Below are positions 28,132-37,364 of a stretch of DNA of 64,000 bases, one piece after another. Below the pieces are notes generated by a model. It was not told the DNA's origin. It was given only the letters and a program-made list of their open reading frames with translations, and made no database searches. This DNA comes from Pseudomonadota bacterium. GTDB taxonomy: Bacteria; Myxococcota_A; Polyangia; GCA-2747355. Location of the stretch: NCBI GenBank assembly GCA_016702545.1, contig JADJDT010000016.1, positions 83,077 to 147,076 on the forward strand, in the 5' to 3' direction. Position 1 is the first letter of the stretch. Every line of letters begins with the position of its first letter. The translations under genes were made by a program, and so were the position numbers.

Positions 28132-29007
28132 TTAGCGTAGCCGCGGAAGCACCCAAACGGGCAGCGTTGATGGTGGCAGCTCGTGGTGGCGCGGCTGATT
28201 GGCGTAATGCACGCCCACGGCGGCCACGCCTGCGGCGATCGCGGTGCTGACCGCCGTCCAGAACCACCAGCGGCGGTAGAGCGGTCGCGCCGGCTGGGGT
28301 GGCCCGGCCAGCGGGGGCGTTAGCAGGGCCCCCGTGGCCTCCCCCTCAACGCCCGTGCGCTTGCCGCTCGTTGGGCGCCGGGGCTCCCCGGTTGCGTCCC
28401 CCGTGGGGTTGGCGCCCGCTTCGGGCCCCTCGCCCCAGACGACGACGTCTTGGTTGCCCTGGGTCTGATCGAAGGGGGCGCCTGTCCGCGGCGACGATGG
28501 CGTGGTCTGCCCCTGCGCTCCGCTGCCGCTACCGCCCGGGGCGTCCGGTCGCACCACCAGCGGCTTGAGCTCCGCGATCAGGGCCAGCACGGCCTCCCGG
28601 TTAGGCGCCTGCGGCAGTCGCGCCAGGTAGAGCTGGTACGAGTAGATCGCGCGCTCGTGGGCGCCAAGATTGCGGTGGCACTGGCCGATGTTGAAGAGCA
28701 GCCCCGCCAGCGGTACGAGCCGGAAGGCGCGGTCGTACTCGATCAGCGCCGCGCGGAAGTCGCCCTTGGCGAAGGCCGCCTCGCCCCGTCGGAAGTGGCG
28801 CCGCGCCTGTGCCTGCCGCGCCGGCACTGGGCGCTGCGCAGCAGGTGCGCTGGGCGCTGCCGCCAGCACCGGGCTGACGGTTGCGCCGAGCAGCAGCGAG
28901 AGCGCCGCGGCGAGCGCCCCAAGCGCGCGGGAGGGTCGCCGCAGGGGCCGGTCGCGCCGTCGTCCGAGCGCCGAGTCGTGAGAGTGGAAGGTGCGCGGCG
29001 ACAGCAT
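28132..29007 (-). CDS. TPR-domain membrane protein, secreted N-terminus
   Basis: 291 residues. A signal or membrane segment (ALGALAAALSLLLGATVSPVLA) is followed by two to three TPR-like helices (ARRHFRRGEAAFAKGDFRAA, AFRLVPLAGLLFNIGQCHRN, HERAIYSYQLYLARLPQA). A Pro/Gly/Thr-rich linker leads to a C-terminal membrane helix (WWFWTAVSTAIAAGVAAVGV). This is a common myxobacterial pairing: a small TPR protein next to a PEGA Ser/Thr kinase on the same strand. It may act as the kinase's periplasmic partner. The ~90 bp gap to the kinase gene is filled by 9-bp repeats. Confidence 0.8.
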   Translation of the reverse strand: MLSPRTFHSHDSALGRRRDRPLRRPSRALGALAAALSLLLGATVSPVLAAAPSAPAAQRPVPARQAQARRHFRRGEAAFAKGDFRAALIEYDRAFRLVPLAGLLFNIGQCHRNLGAHERAIYSYQLYLARLPQAPNREAVLALIAELKPLVVRPDAPGGSGSGAQGQTTPSSPRTGAPFDQTQGNQDVVVWGEGPEAGANPTGDATGEPRRPTSGKRTGVEGEATGALLTPPLAGPPQPARPLYRRWWFWTAVSTAIAAGVAAVGVHYANQPRHHELPPSTLPVWVLPRLR

Positions 29008-29041
29008 GCAGGTCTCGGGTTGACTGTAACGACTTCGGCGC

Positions 29042-29095
29042 GCCTGTCCAGGCCGTCCAGGCCGTCCAGGCCGTCCAGGCCGTCCGGGCCGTCTA
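29042..29095. repeat. 9-bp tandem repeat, about six copies
   Basis: GGCCGTCCA is repeated head to tail, with the outer copies diverged, in the gap just after the stop of the PEGA kinase gene and before the TPR gene. No coding role seen. Confidence 0.85.
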
Positions 29096-29100
29096 GCCGT

Positions 29101-31071
29101 CTAGCGGGTGAAGGGGTCGACGGTCTCGCCGGGCGGAATCGGGTGCGGTGGGCGGCGTCTCGGTGGACGCGGCGGGTGCGGTGCTGGCGTGGTGCTCGGG
29201 CGGCGAGCGTCCGCTGTCGGCTCGCCCCCGGTGGGTGACGCGGCCGCGGCCAGGTCGGCCGCCGTGAGCCCGACGATCGGCTCGAGATTGACCCAGACCA
29301 CGGTCCCATCGCGCACGCCCACGCGCTCGCGGGCCTCGAGGTGCCCTGGCAGCCGGAAGACCAGCTCCAGCGGCTCGGGCTGCAGCGGCACGTCGATCGT
29401 CAGCGGCGTGGTGCCGAGGCTGCGCCGCTCACCCTGCCGCTGCACCGAGGCGCCGGCAGGCTCGGTGTTGAGCTGCAGGCGAGCCACCCCGCTGTGCGCC
29501 CCGGCCGTGCCTCCGCCGGGCTCTGGGGTCGCCGAGCCAGGGGTAGCCAAGCCAGGCTTGTCTCCGGCGTTGCCGCCGCGCCCGGGGATCGCGCCGGCCC
29601 CGGGTGCGGTGATCGGCGCGAGTGCGCCGCGGGCGTGGTCGTCGCCGCCCAGGCCGGCTGCGAGCCAGAACGCGGCCAGGGCGCTGACGGTGACGCCGAG
29701 GCCCAGCGCGAGCCACTTCCATGGCCGGTGCCGAACGACCGAGCGATCGCGGGCCACCGCGGGTCGACGGGCGGTCTTGGCGGCGCCGGTCGCGCGCAGC
29801 AGCTCGTCGCGGAGGACCGCCGCGCTGGGGTAGCGTTGCTCCGGGTCCTTGGCCAGGCAGCGCAGCACCACGCGTTCGAGCTCGAGCGGCACGTCGGGCG
29901 GATCCGGAAGCTGCCGCAATGGCACCGGGGCCTCGTTGAGGTGCTTGAGGACGAACTCGCCGAAGGACTTGGCCCGGAACAGCGGCCGGCCGGCGAACAT
30001 CTCGTAGAGGATGGCGCCGAGCGAGTAGATGTCCGTGCGTTGATCGACGGCGATGCCGCTGGCCTGCTCCGGTGACATATACGCGGGCGTGCCCAGCACC
30101 GAGCCGATGGCGGTTTGCAGGCTGCTGTCGGTCGCGCTCAGACCCACCAGCTTGGCGACGCCGAAGTCGAGCAGCGTGACGTGGAGCCCGCGTGCCGCGC
30201 TCTCCGTGACGAAGATGTTGTCGGGCTTGAGGTCGCGATGAATGATCTCCTTGGCGTGGGCCGCTTCGAGCGCATCGCAGACCTGCAGCGCGATCTCCAG
30301 CGCGCGGGGCAGCTCGAGGCGCCGTCCTTGGTCGCGAACCAGCTTGCCGAGGTCCTGGCCCTCGAGCAGCTCCATGATGAAGAAGGTCTCGCCGGTCTCG
30401 AGCACCTGGTAGTCGGCGATGTCGACGATGTTCTCGTGCCCGATGTCGTTGACGGCCCGGGCCTCGTTGAAGAACCGGCGCACGGCCTCGCGTCGCGCGG
30501 CGTACTCGGGGCGCAGCAGCTTGAGCGCGACCTTGCGGCCGAGCATCACGTGCTCGGCGCGATACACCGTCCCCATGCCGCCGCGGCCGAGCACCCCCAC
30601 CAGGCGGTAGGAGCCGAGCACGCGCCCCAGGTTCGCGTCGGTTACGCCGTTGCCGCCGGCGGGTGGAGCACTGCGGACGCCGCCCGCCGAGCGGTTGGCG
30701 GCCGAGGGCCCCATCGAGGATCCCGCCGAGGACCCCATCGAGGATCCCGCCGAGGACCCCGCGCGGCCCGTGCGCGGCCGCGCGCTGCTCGTTGGGCGTC
30801 GCAGCGCCGCCGCCGCTGCCGCTCCGCTACCCGGACGGCGGCGGTACGCCAGCCGCGTGGGGTCCGCGGCGGCCAGCGCGCGCTCCGAGCTGTCGACGAG
30901 CCGACGTGCGGTGCGCTCGTCGGCCGATACCCCGTCGTCACCGTCGTCGTCGCGGCCGTCGTCGCCTTCGCTGTTGCCGTCCAGCCGCTGCGTTGGAGCC
31001 ACGTCGCTGCCCCTCGGAACCCGGTCCCCACCGGATGCGTCAAGTATAGGGTCGAGCCCGGGGTCGCTCAA
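29101..31071 (-). CDS. Transmembrane Ser/Thr protein kinase with PEGA-like domain
   Basis: 656 residues. A ~145-residue disordered N-terminus comes first; part is encoded by two 24-bp repeats (30709-30756) giving AGSSMGSS units, and an acidic DGDDG block precedes it. The kinase domain lies at ~149-415: VLGRGGMGTVYRAEH, VALKLLRPE, EIIHRDLKPDN, DFGVAKL and GTPAYMSPEQASG. Then one membrane helix (WLALGLGVTVSALAAFWLAA), a linker, and a PEGA-like beta domain (ARLQLNTEPAGASVQRQGE ... LELVFRLPGHLEARERV). The tail is Pro/Arg-rich. All catalytic residues are intact. It is followed by a TPR protein gene on the same strand. Confidence 0.93.
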   Translation of the reverse strand: MSDPGLDPILDASGGDRVPRGSDVAPTQRLDGNSEGDDGRDDDGDDGVSADERTARRLVDSSERALAAADPTRLAYRRRPGSGAAAAAALRRPTSSARPRTGRAGSSAGSSMGSSAGSSMGPSAANRSAGGVRSAPPAGGNGVTDANLGRVLGSYRLVGVLGRGGMGTVYRAEHVMLGRKVALKLLRPEYAARREAVRRFFNEARAVNDIGHENIVDIADYQVLETGETFFIMELLEGQDLGKLVRDQGRRLELPRALEIALQVCDALEAAHAKEIIHRDLKPDNIFVTESAARGLHVTLLDFGVAKLVGLSATDSSLQTAIGSVLGTPAYMSPEQASGIAVDQRTDIYSLGAILYEMFAGRPLFRAKSFGEFVLKHLNEAPVPLRQLPDPPDVPLELERVVLRCLAKDPEQRYPSAAVLRDELLRATGAAKTARRPAVARDRSVVRHRPWKWLALGLGVTVSALAAFWLAAGLGGDDHARGALAPITAPGAGAIPGRGGNAGDKPGLATPGSATPEPGGGTAGAHSGVARLQLNTEPAGASVQRQGERRSLGTTPLTIDVPLQPEPLELVFRLPGHLEARERVGVRDGTVVWVNLEPIVGLTAADLAAAASPTGGEPTADARRPSTTPAPHPPRPPRRRPPHPIPPGETVDPFTR

Positions 31072-31125
31072 CGCGGCGCCGGCCCCGTGAAGGTTTACGC
31101 CGGGTCCGGCCGGCGTCGAGCCCGG

Positions 31126-32790
31126 TCAGTAGGCGCGTCGGAGCTCGGTGTCGGGGTAGTAGTGCTGGAGGATCTGCTCGAAGGTCCGACCGGCCTGCGC
31201 CATGCCGATCGCGCCCGTCTGGCACATGCCCACGCCGTGACCCCAGCCGCCGCCGATGATCTCGAGCCCGCCCGGCAGCAGCTGCCCGCGCGCATCGCGC
31301 AGCGGGTGGGCGACGAACATCGAGCTCGGCAGGCCGCCGAAGAGGCGCCGGATGACCAGCTCGCCCTTGACCTCTCGCGTCCCGCTCGTGCCTTCCAGCC
31401 GCAGCAGGATCACCCGGCCGGAGCGGCCGCGCCGTAGCACGATCGCGCCGCGCAGCCCACCGATGCCCAGCGGCTGGAGCAGGCGCTGCACGCGCTGCGG
31501 GCTGAGTTCGAAGCGCCAGCGCAGCTTGTCGCGATTCATACCGCTGCGAGCGCACCAGCTCTGCGGTCGGTGCTGGAGCCAGTCCTCGATCGTCTGCTCC
31601 GTCATGCCCTGGCCAAACCGGCGTTGATCGGTCGCGTCGCCGCCGTCGAGCCGTCCGCGCAGGGCGCTGTCGGGCGCCGCGGGCCAGACCGCGTCGTTGT
31701 CCTCGCCGTGGCCGCCGCAGTGAGCCGAGTAGAGCGCCGTGACCAGGCCCCCGCCGCGTCGCGTCAGCACCAGGCCGCGCGTGGCCGCAACGGCGGCGGT
31801 GGTGCCGGGCTGTTCGGAGCCCACGCCGCGGTAGACCTGGCAGTGCTGCCACGAACAGATGCGATAGGGATCGGTCAAATGCCGCGTGCCGATCTTGGCC
31901 AGCAGGTCGCCACGCGCGGCGATGGCTTGCGCGGCGAGCGCGGCGGGGGGGGCCGACGGAAAGATCTCGGCGGGCACGAGCCCCGCCAGCAGCTTGTCCG
32001 CGGGGACGGCGTTGACCACCACCAGGCGGGAGGTGCGGTCCACGGTGACGTAGACCTGGCCCCAGTAGGCATGACTGGGGCCGCCGGCGCGCAGGCGCAG
32101 AGACAGCTGACCGTCGGGCGTGGCCGGCGCGAACCACAGCGCATCGATGGCGCGGACCCGGGCGCCGCTCCGCGGATCGACCGCCTCCAGCAGCGCCGAC
32201 GGGCGTTGCCGCAGCTGCGATACCACCGTGGCCTGCTCGCCGCTGGCCGCTGGCGCCAGGGCCCGGGCCCGCTGCTGAGCGGCCTCGGCAGTCGGCCAGG
32301 GCCCGTCGCCGAGGAGGAACGCGCGGTTGTCGAAGACGTGGCCCTTGACCCCGAAGACCGTCCCAATCTCGATCAACCGGGGCTGCAGCCCGCGCTGCCG
32401 CGCGCCGCTGAAGAGCGCCGGTAGGTCGGCCGACTGCGCGACCGCGCGGCTGCCGAGCACGGCGAAGTGCTCGAGCTCAGCGCGGGTGGCGTGCTCGAGG
32501 TGGACCTCCCAGGTGGTCCCGCCGACGACCTCGGGGCCATCCTCGCCGTCGGGCAACAGCCGCGGCGGTACGGTGGCCTCGATCGTCGCCAGGTCGAGCC
32601 CCTCGGCGATCGCGATCGAGATGATCGGAATGCCCCGGCGGTCGAAGGCGAACTGGTTACTGTAGAGCGCCCGCAGCTTGTCGCCGCGGCTCAGCTCCCC
32701 GGCCGGCGCGAGGCGCGCCACCATCAGCACGAAGAGCGGTGCGGCGAGACTCCCGCTTATACTGACGAAGGAGCGGCGCATCGGGGCCAT
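31126..32790 (-). CDS. SpoIID/LytB-domain secreted protein
   Basis: 554 residues from ATG 32790 (MAPMRRSFVSIS); the open frame extends to 32961 but crosses the tRNA gene and is not used. A signal peptide (SGSLAAPLFVLMVARLAPAG) is followed by ~200 residues with SPOR-like features. The SpoIID core follows: LVVVNAVPADKLLAGLVPAEI, APPAALAAQAIAARGDLLAKIG, AVAATRGLVLTRRGG, ALYSAHCGGHGEDN and GGGWGHGVGMCQTGAIGMAQ. The SpoIID family cleaves peptidoglycan glycan strands as a lytic transglycosylase in sporulation and is also found in non-endospore formers. The usual catalytic Glu sits in LVPAEIF. Its substrate here is presumed to be peptidoglycan. Confidence 0.9.
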   Translation of the reverse strand: MAPMRRSFVSISGSLAAPLFVLMVARLAPAGELSRGDKLRALYSNQFAFDRRGIPIISIAIAEGLDLATIEATVPPRLLPDGEDGPEVVGGTTWEVHLEHATRAELEHFAVLGSRAVAQSADLPALFSGARQRGLQPRLIEIGTVFGVKGHVFDNRAFLLGDGPWPTAEAAQQRARALAPAASGEQATVVSQLRQRPSALLEAVDPRSGARVRAIDALWFAPATPDGQLSLRLRAGGPSHAYWGQVYVTVDRTSRLVVVNAVPADKLLAGLVPAEIFPSAPPAALAAQAIAARGDLLAKIGTRHLTDPYRICSWQHCQVYRGVGSEQPGTTAAVAATRGLVLTRRGGGLVTALYSAHCGGHGEDNDAVWPAAPDSALRGRLDGGDATDQRRFGQGMTEQTIEDWLQHRPQSWCARSGMNRDKLRWRFELSPQRVQRLLQPLGIGGLRGAIVLRRGRSGRVILLRLEGTSGTREVKGELVIRRLFGGLPSSMFVAHPLRDARGQLLPGGLEIIGGGWGHGVGMCQTGAIGMAQAGRTFEQILQHYYPDTELRRAY

Positions 32791-32911
32791 GCTAGGGCGG
32801 CGCGCCCGCTGCGGGCAAGGGGCGCGTGCGGTGACCAGGCACCGCCGCTGCGAGGGCACCGCCGCTGCGAGAGCCCCACCAACGGCCGTTGGCGCGGCGA
32901 AAACACCCAAG

Positions 32912-32993
<82 letters not shown>

Positions 32994-33075
32994 GGCGTCG
33001 AGCGCGGCCGATGATAGACGGAACGGCTCCCCTGTCAAGGCGAGCGAAGCCTGGTGGGGCCGACGTTGCACCGCC

Positions 33076-33396
33076 CTATCCAGTGCGGCGAATCAGGTGG
33101 TAGCCGAAGGGCGTCTCGACCACGGCGCTGGTGCTGCCGACGGGCAGGGCGAAGGCGGCCTGCTCGAAGGCGCCGACCATCTGGCCCCGGCCGAACTGCC
33201 CCAGGTCACCGCCCTGTTGGCCCGACGGGCAGTCCGAGTGTTCGCGGGCCAGCGCGGCGAAGTCGGCGCCCTCGGCCACCTGCGCGCTCAGGGCTTCAAT
33301 CTGCTGCTGGGCCTGCTGCTTCGACCGCGTCGCGCTCGACCGCGACGAGCCCTTGTACATGAGCAAGATGTGCGAGGCTTTGACAGTGTCGGCCAT
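33076..33396 (-). CDS. Parvulin-type peptidyl-prolyl isomerase, small cytoplasmic form
   Basis: 106 residues from ATG 33396, GAGGAG six bases upstream; the longer frame to 33486 has no RBS. It is a stand-alone PpiC/Pin1-type domain: VKASHILLMYKG, the family's H-I-L-L start, ADFAALAREHSDCPS, GGDLGQFGRGQMVGAFEQAAFALPVG and VVETPFGYHLIRR. It isomerises proline peptide bonds during folding. No signal peptide is seen, so it is cytoplasmic. Size and motif order match E. coli PpiC. It lies just upstream of the CPA2 antiporter gene, on the opposite strand. Confidence 0.94.
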   Translation of the reverse strand: MADTVKASHILLMYKGSSRSSATRSKQQAQQQIEALSAQVAEGADFAALAREHSDCPSGQQGGDLGQFGRGQMVGAFEQAAFALPVGSTSAVVETPFGYHLIRRTG

Positions 33397-33620
33397 GATC
33401 ACTCCTCGGGCGCGCTGCGGCGCGCGGCTGCAAAAACACCGATCCATTGGAGGAACGCGGGCGCAGCCTACCAGGGACCGGCGCACCTGTCAGCGAGGGC
33501 CCTGCGGTCTCGGACCCGACGCGCGACCGCTTTGGCGGCCCCCGTGCTACGTTCCCCCCTCGCCGGCTGGCGCGGGTAACGCCCGCAGCGCGTGCCGCGT
33601 GCCGCGACCGGGTTTAAGCG

Positions 33621-35624
33621 ATGCAGCACATTCCGCTCTTGGGCGAGCTGGCGATCATGGCGGCGGTGGGCGTGGTCGTCGCCGCCCTGCTCTCGCGCCT
33701 GCGCCTGCCCACGGTCGCCGGCCTGCTCGCTGCCGGAGCGCTGCTCGGGCCCTTCGGGCTCGGGCGTGTGGGCGAGGCGAGCGGCATCGAGACGCTGGCC
33801 GAGGTCGGCGTGGTCTTGCTGCTCTTCACCATCGGCCTCGAGTTCTCGTTAGCACGCCTGGCGCAGCTCTTTCGCTCCTTCGCGCTCGGTGGCGCGCTGC
33901 AGGTCAGTGCCACGATCGCCGCCACCGCCGGGGTGGCGCTGCTCACGGGCACGACGCTCGCGCAGGCAGTCTTCGTCGGGTTCGTGGTGGCGATGTCGAG
34001 CACGGCGATCGTGCTGCGCCTGCTGGCTGACCGCGGTGAGCTGGACGCGCCGCATGGCCGCTTCATCGTCGGCGCGCTGATCTTCCAGGACCTCTGTGTG
34101 GTGCCGATGGTGCTGCTCGTGCCCGTCCTGGGCAGCCAGCAGCCCTGGGCTGCGGCCGCGACGGCGACGGCACTCGCGCTGGGCAAGGCGGCGCTGCTCG
34201 TCCTCGGCGCGCTGCTCGTGGCCCGCGTGCTGGTCCCGCGGCTGCTGCGCTGGGTCGACGCCAGCCGCAGCCGCGAGGCCTTTCTGCTGGCGATCTTGGC
34301 GATCTGCGTCGGCACGACCTGGCTGGCCTCGCTGGCCGGGTTGTCGCTCGCGCTCGGCGCCTTCGTCGGTGGCATGGTCGTCGCTGATTCCGACTTTCAG
34401 CAGCGTGCGATGGGCGACATGCTGCCACTGCGTGACGCCTTCGTCAGCGTCTTCTTCATCTCGCTGGGGATGCTCTTCGATGGTCGCCTGCTGGTGGCTC
34501 GCCCCCTCGCCGTGGGTTTGCTGCTGCTCGCCTTCGTCGTGGCCAAGGGTGCGCTGGCCACGCTCGCCGCGCTGGCGTCGCGCTTGCCCCCGCGAGCGGC
34601 CTGGCTGGCGGGCGTCGGACTCGGTCAGTTCGGCGAGTTCGGCTTCGTGCTGCTCAGGCTCGGGCAGGCCTCGGGACTGGTCGATCGGGAGACCGGCCGC
34701 GTGCTGCTGGCGGCTGGCGCGCTGAGCATGTTCCTCGTGCCGCTGCTGTTGCGCGTCGCACCGCGCGTGCGACTGGTCGAGCGCGTGCTTGCGCCGCTGG
34801 CCCGGCGCGCGACGGGCCCGGCCTTGCCGGTCGACGCGGCCGCGCCGACGCTGCGCGATCATGTCGTCGTGGTCGGCTATGGCGTGGCCGGGCGGCTCGT
34901 CGCGCAGGCGCTGGCAACCTGCGGGCTCGGCCACATCGTCCTCGACCTCAACGCCGAGACCGTGCGGCGCGCTCGCGCGGCCGGCGAGCCGGTGCACTAT
35001 GCCGACGCGACCAGCAGCGAGGCCTTGAGCATGGCCCGCGTGTCGGCGGCGCGCGCGGTGGTCGTGCTGATCAACGATCCGGCCGCGGCCCTGCGGGTGG
35101 TGGATACCGTGCGGCGCGGCGCGCCGGCCGTGCCCGTGATCGTCCGCAGCCGCTATTGGGCCGATCAGAGCCAACTGCTGCAGCTCGGTGCGAGCGAGGT
35201 CGTGACCGAGGAGGTCGAGGCCAGCGCCGAGGTCGTCACCCGCGTGCTGCGCCGGATGGAGGTGCCCCGCAACGCGATCGAGGCCCAGGTGCGCATCCTG
35301 CGGCAGGACCTGCAGACCTCGCGGCGCAAGGTCACCATGCCGCGCAGCGCGCTGCCCGATCAGCGCGCGCTCGCCGACCTCAAGATCGACAGCGTGCGGA
35401 TCGAGGCGCATAGCGCGGCGGTCGGGCGCACGGCGCGGCAACTCGCGCTGCGTGAGCGCTCGCGGGCGTTGATCGTCGCGGTGCGGCGAGGTGATGAGCT
35501 ACTCGATCATCCCGATCCGGACCAGCCCCTGCTGCGCGGGGACATCGTCTACCTGGTCGGCTCGGGCACGGCGATCCGCCAGGCGATGGCGCTGCTGGCC
35601 GGACCGCCGACGCCGGGGGGATGA
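33621..35624 (+). CDS. CPA2-family monovalent cation:proton antiporter with TrkA domains (KefB/KefC-like)
   Basis: 667 residues. Eleven or twelve membrane helices (~1-390) include the family blocks TVAGLLAAGALLGPFGLG, LFTIGLEFS, AMSSTAIVLRLLADRG and IFQDLCVVPMVLL, with the conserved Asp in QD. A cytosolic TrkA-N/RCK domain follows (HVVVVGYGVAGRLVAQAL, YADATSSEALSMARV, ARAVVVLINDP), then a TrkA-C domain (~580-660). It probably exchanges K+ or Na+ for H+ under nucleotide or ligand control; ion specificity cannot be read here. There is no KefF/KefG partner adjacent, so regulation differs from E. coli Kef. Confidence 0.93.
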   Translation: MQHIPLLGELAIMAAVGVVVAALLSRLRLPTVAGLLAAGALLGPFGLGRVGEASGIETLAEVGVVLLLFTIGLEFSLARLAQLFRSFALGGALQVSATIAATAGVALLTGTTLAQAVFVGFVVAMSSTAIVLRLLADRGELDAPHGRFIVGALIFQDLCVVPMVLLVPVLGSQQPWAAAATATALALGKAALLVLGALLVARVLVPRLLRWVDASRSREAFLLAILAICVGTTWLASLAGLSLALGAFVGGMVVADSDFQQRAMGDMLPLRDAFVSVFFISLGMLFDGRLLVARPLAVGLLLLAFVVAKGALATLAALASRLPPRAAWLAGVGLGQFGEFGFVLLRLGQASGLVDRETGRVLLAAGALSMFLVPLLLRVAPRVRLVERVLAPLARRATGPALPVDAAAPTLRDHVVVVGYGVAGRLVAQALATCGLGHIVLDLNAETVRRARAAGEPVHYADATSSEALSMARVSAARAVVVLINDPAAALRVVDTVRRGAPAVPVIVRSRYWADQSQLLQLGASEVVTEEVEASAEVVTRVLRRMEVPRNAIEAQVRILRQDLQTSRRKVTMPRSALPDQRALADLKIDSVRIEAHSAAVGRTARQLALRERSRALIVAVRRGDELLDHPDPDQPLLRGDIVYLVGSGTAIRQAMALLAGPPTPGG

Positions 35625-35674
35625 GTGCGCCGTGGCGCGCCGAGCGATCGTCGTCGCAGCGACCAGGCGAGGCG

Positions 35675-37093
35675 TCAGACCCGGAGGATCTTGATCAGGT
35701 CGCTCGGGCCCTCCGGGCGGCTGCCCGCGGCGAAGACGACCAGCTCACCGCTGGCGATCAGCCCGGCGGCCAAGGCCGCGCGGCAGACCTCGCCGAAGGC
35801 CTCGTCGCTCGATCGCGGGGTGTGGGGCAGCCGCAGTGGCACGACGCCCCAATGCAGCGCCAGCTGCCGACAGATCGTCGCGTGCTCCGAGGCGGCGACC
35901 AGCCGAGCGCGTGGCCGGTACTCGGAGGTCAGCAGCGCCACGGCGCCGCTCTCCGTGTAGCAGAGGATCGTGCTGCAGCCGAGGGTCTCCGCCGCCGCGA
36001 CGCAGGCACGCGCCACGGCGCTGGTCGTGTCGCGCTGGCCCAGCACGGCAGGCGGTGCCACGACGCGCTCCCGATAGAGCGGCGACGTCTCAGTCTCGCG
36101 GATGATCGCATCCATCGCGCGCACCGCGGCGACGGGAAACGCGCCGGACGCGGTCTCGCCGGAAAGCATCACGGCATCGGTACCGTCCAGCAACGCGTTG
36201 GCCACGTCCGAGGCCTCGGCGCGCGTCGGTCGCGGGTTCTGGCGCATCGACTCGAGCATCTCGGTCGCGGTGATCACCAGCTTGCCGGCGGCGTTGGCGC
36301 GCTGGATCAGCGACTTCTGCAGCATCGGTACCCGCTCCGGGCCGACCTCGACGCCCAGATCACCGCGCGCGACCATGATCCCGTCGGCCGCCTCCAGCAG
36401 CGCGTCGATCGCCTGCAGCGCCTCGGTCGTCTCGATCTTGGCGATCAGCGGCACGTCGCCGATCAGCCGGCGGGCCTGGCGCAAATCGTCGGCGCTGCGC
36501 ACGAACGACAGCGCGACGTAGTCGACGCCGAGCTGTCTCCCGACCACGATATCGCGCCGGTCCTTGGCGGTCAGGGTGGGCAAGGAGAGCGCGACGCCCG
36601 GCAGGTTGACGCCCTTGTGGTCACTGAGCTCACCGCCGACCTCGACCACGCACCGCACCCGCTTCGCCGCGCTGTCACGCACGCGCAGCACGACCCGTCC
36701 GTCGTCGAGCAGCACGCGGTCGCCCGGGCGGACCTCGCGGGCCAAGGGCTCGTAGTCGCAGGGCAGCTCGTCGCCGCGCGTGCTGCGGGCGGCGGCGACG
36801 ACCGTCAGCTCGTCGCCGACCCGGACCACGACTCTGCCGCCGGGCAGGCTGCCGAGCCGCAGCTTCGGACCCTGCAGATCCTGGAGCACCGCAAGCTGCC
36901 GTCCGCGCTGCAGGCCCAGGCGCCGCACCGCCGCCACGCGCGCCCCGTGCTGCCCGGCATCGCCGTGCGAGAAGTTGATCCGCACGGCGTCGGCGCCGGC
37001 GTCGAGCAGCGCCCCGAGCGTGGCCTCGTCGGTCGAGGCCGGCCCCAGCGTGCAGACTATCTTGGTCCGCCGATCAGCTCGCTGGCCGCTCAT
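35675..37093 (-). CDS. pyk: Pyruvate kinase
   Basis: 472 residues, full length for the bacterial enzyme. It turns phosphoenolpyruvate and ADP into pyruvate and ATP, ending glycolysis. Signatures: RRTKIVCTLGPASTDEATL, DAVRINFSHGD, LQDLQGPKLRLG, LIAKIETTEALQAIDALLE (catalytic Lys), ADGIMVARGDLGVEVG, GKLVITATEMLESM, NALLDGTDAVMLSGETASG. The C-terminal domain is shorter than in allosteric Pyk enzymes (ends SDLIKILRV). The gene converges with the antiporter. Confidence 0.96.
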   Translation of the reverse strand: MSGQRADRRTKIVCTLGPASTDEATLGALLDAGADAVRINFSHGDAGQHGARVAAVRRLGLQRGRQLAVLQDLQGPKLRLGSLPGGRVVVRVGDELTVVAAARSTRGDELPCDYEPLAREVRPGDRVLLDDGRVVLRVRDSAAKRVRCVVEVGGELSDHKGVNLPGVALSLPTLTAKDRRDIVVGRQLGVDYVALSFVRSADDLRQARRLIGDVPLIAKIETTEALQAIDALLEAADGIMVARGDLGVEVGPERVPMLQKSLIQRANAAGKLVITATEMLESMRQNPRPTRAEASDVANALLDGTDAVMLSGETASGAFPVAAVRAMDAIIRETETSPLYRERVVAPPAVLGQRDTTSAVARACVAAAETLGCSTILCYTESGAVALLTSEYRPRARLVAASEHATICRQLALHWGVVPLRLPHTPRSSDEAFGEVCRAALAAGLIASGELVVFAAGSRPEGPSDLIKILRV

Positions 37094-37364
37094 GGGTCCC
37101 CATCGGCTCGGCTTGAGCCACTGTGGTGTTGCGCCTCGCGGCGGCGAGGCCGCCAGCCTGCAGTCTCCAGCTCAAGACACCTTCTCCCGTGCTCGCGGGC
37201 CTCAAGGCCGTCACGCCCTGCGCTCGCCTGCTACTAGCCGCCGCGACCGCTCGCCGTCAAGCGTGCGCCGCGCGTGGGCGGCGCACGCGGTCGAATCGGC
37301 GAGACGACCCGCCGGCCGAAATGCTACACACCCCTTATGCGGTCGGTGTTGCGGTGGCCGCCCG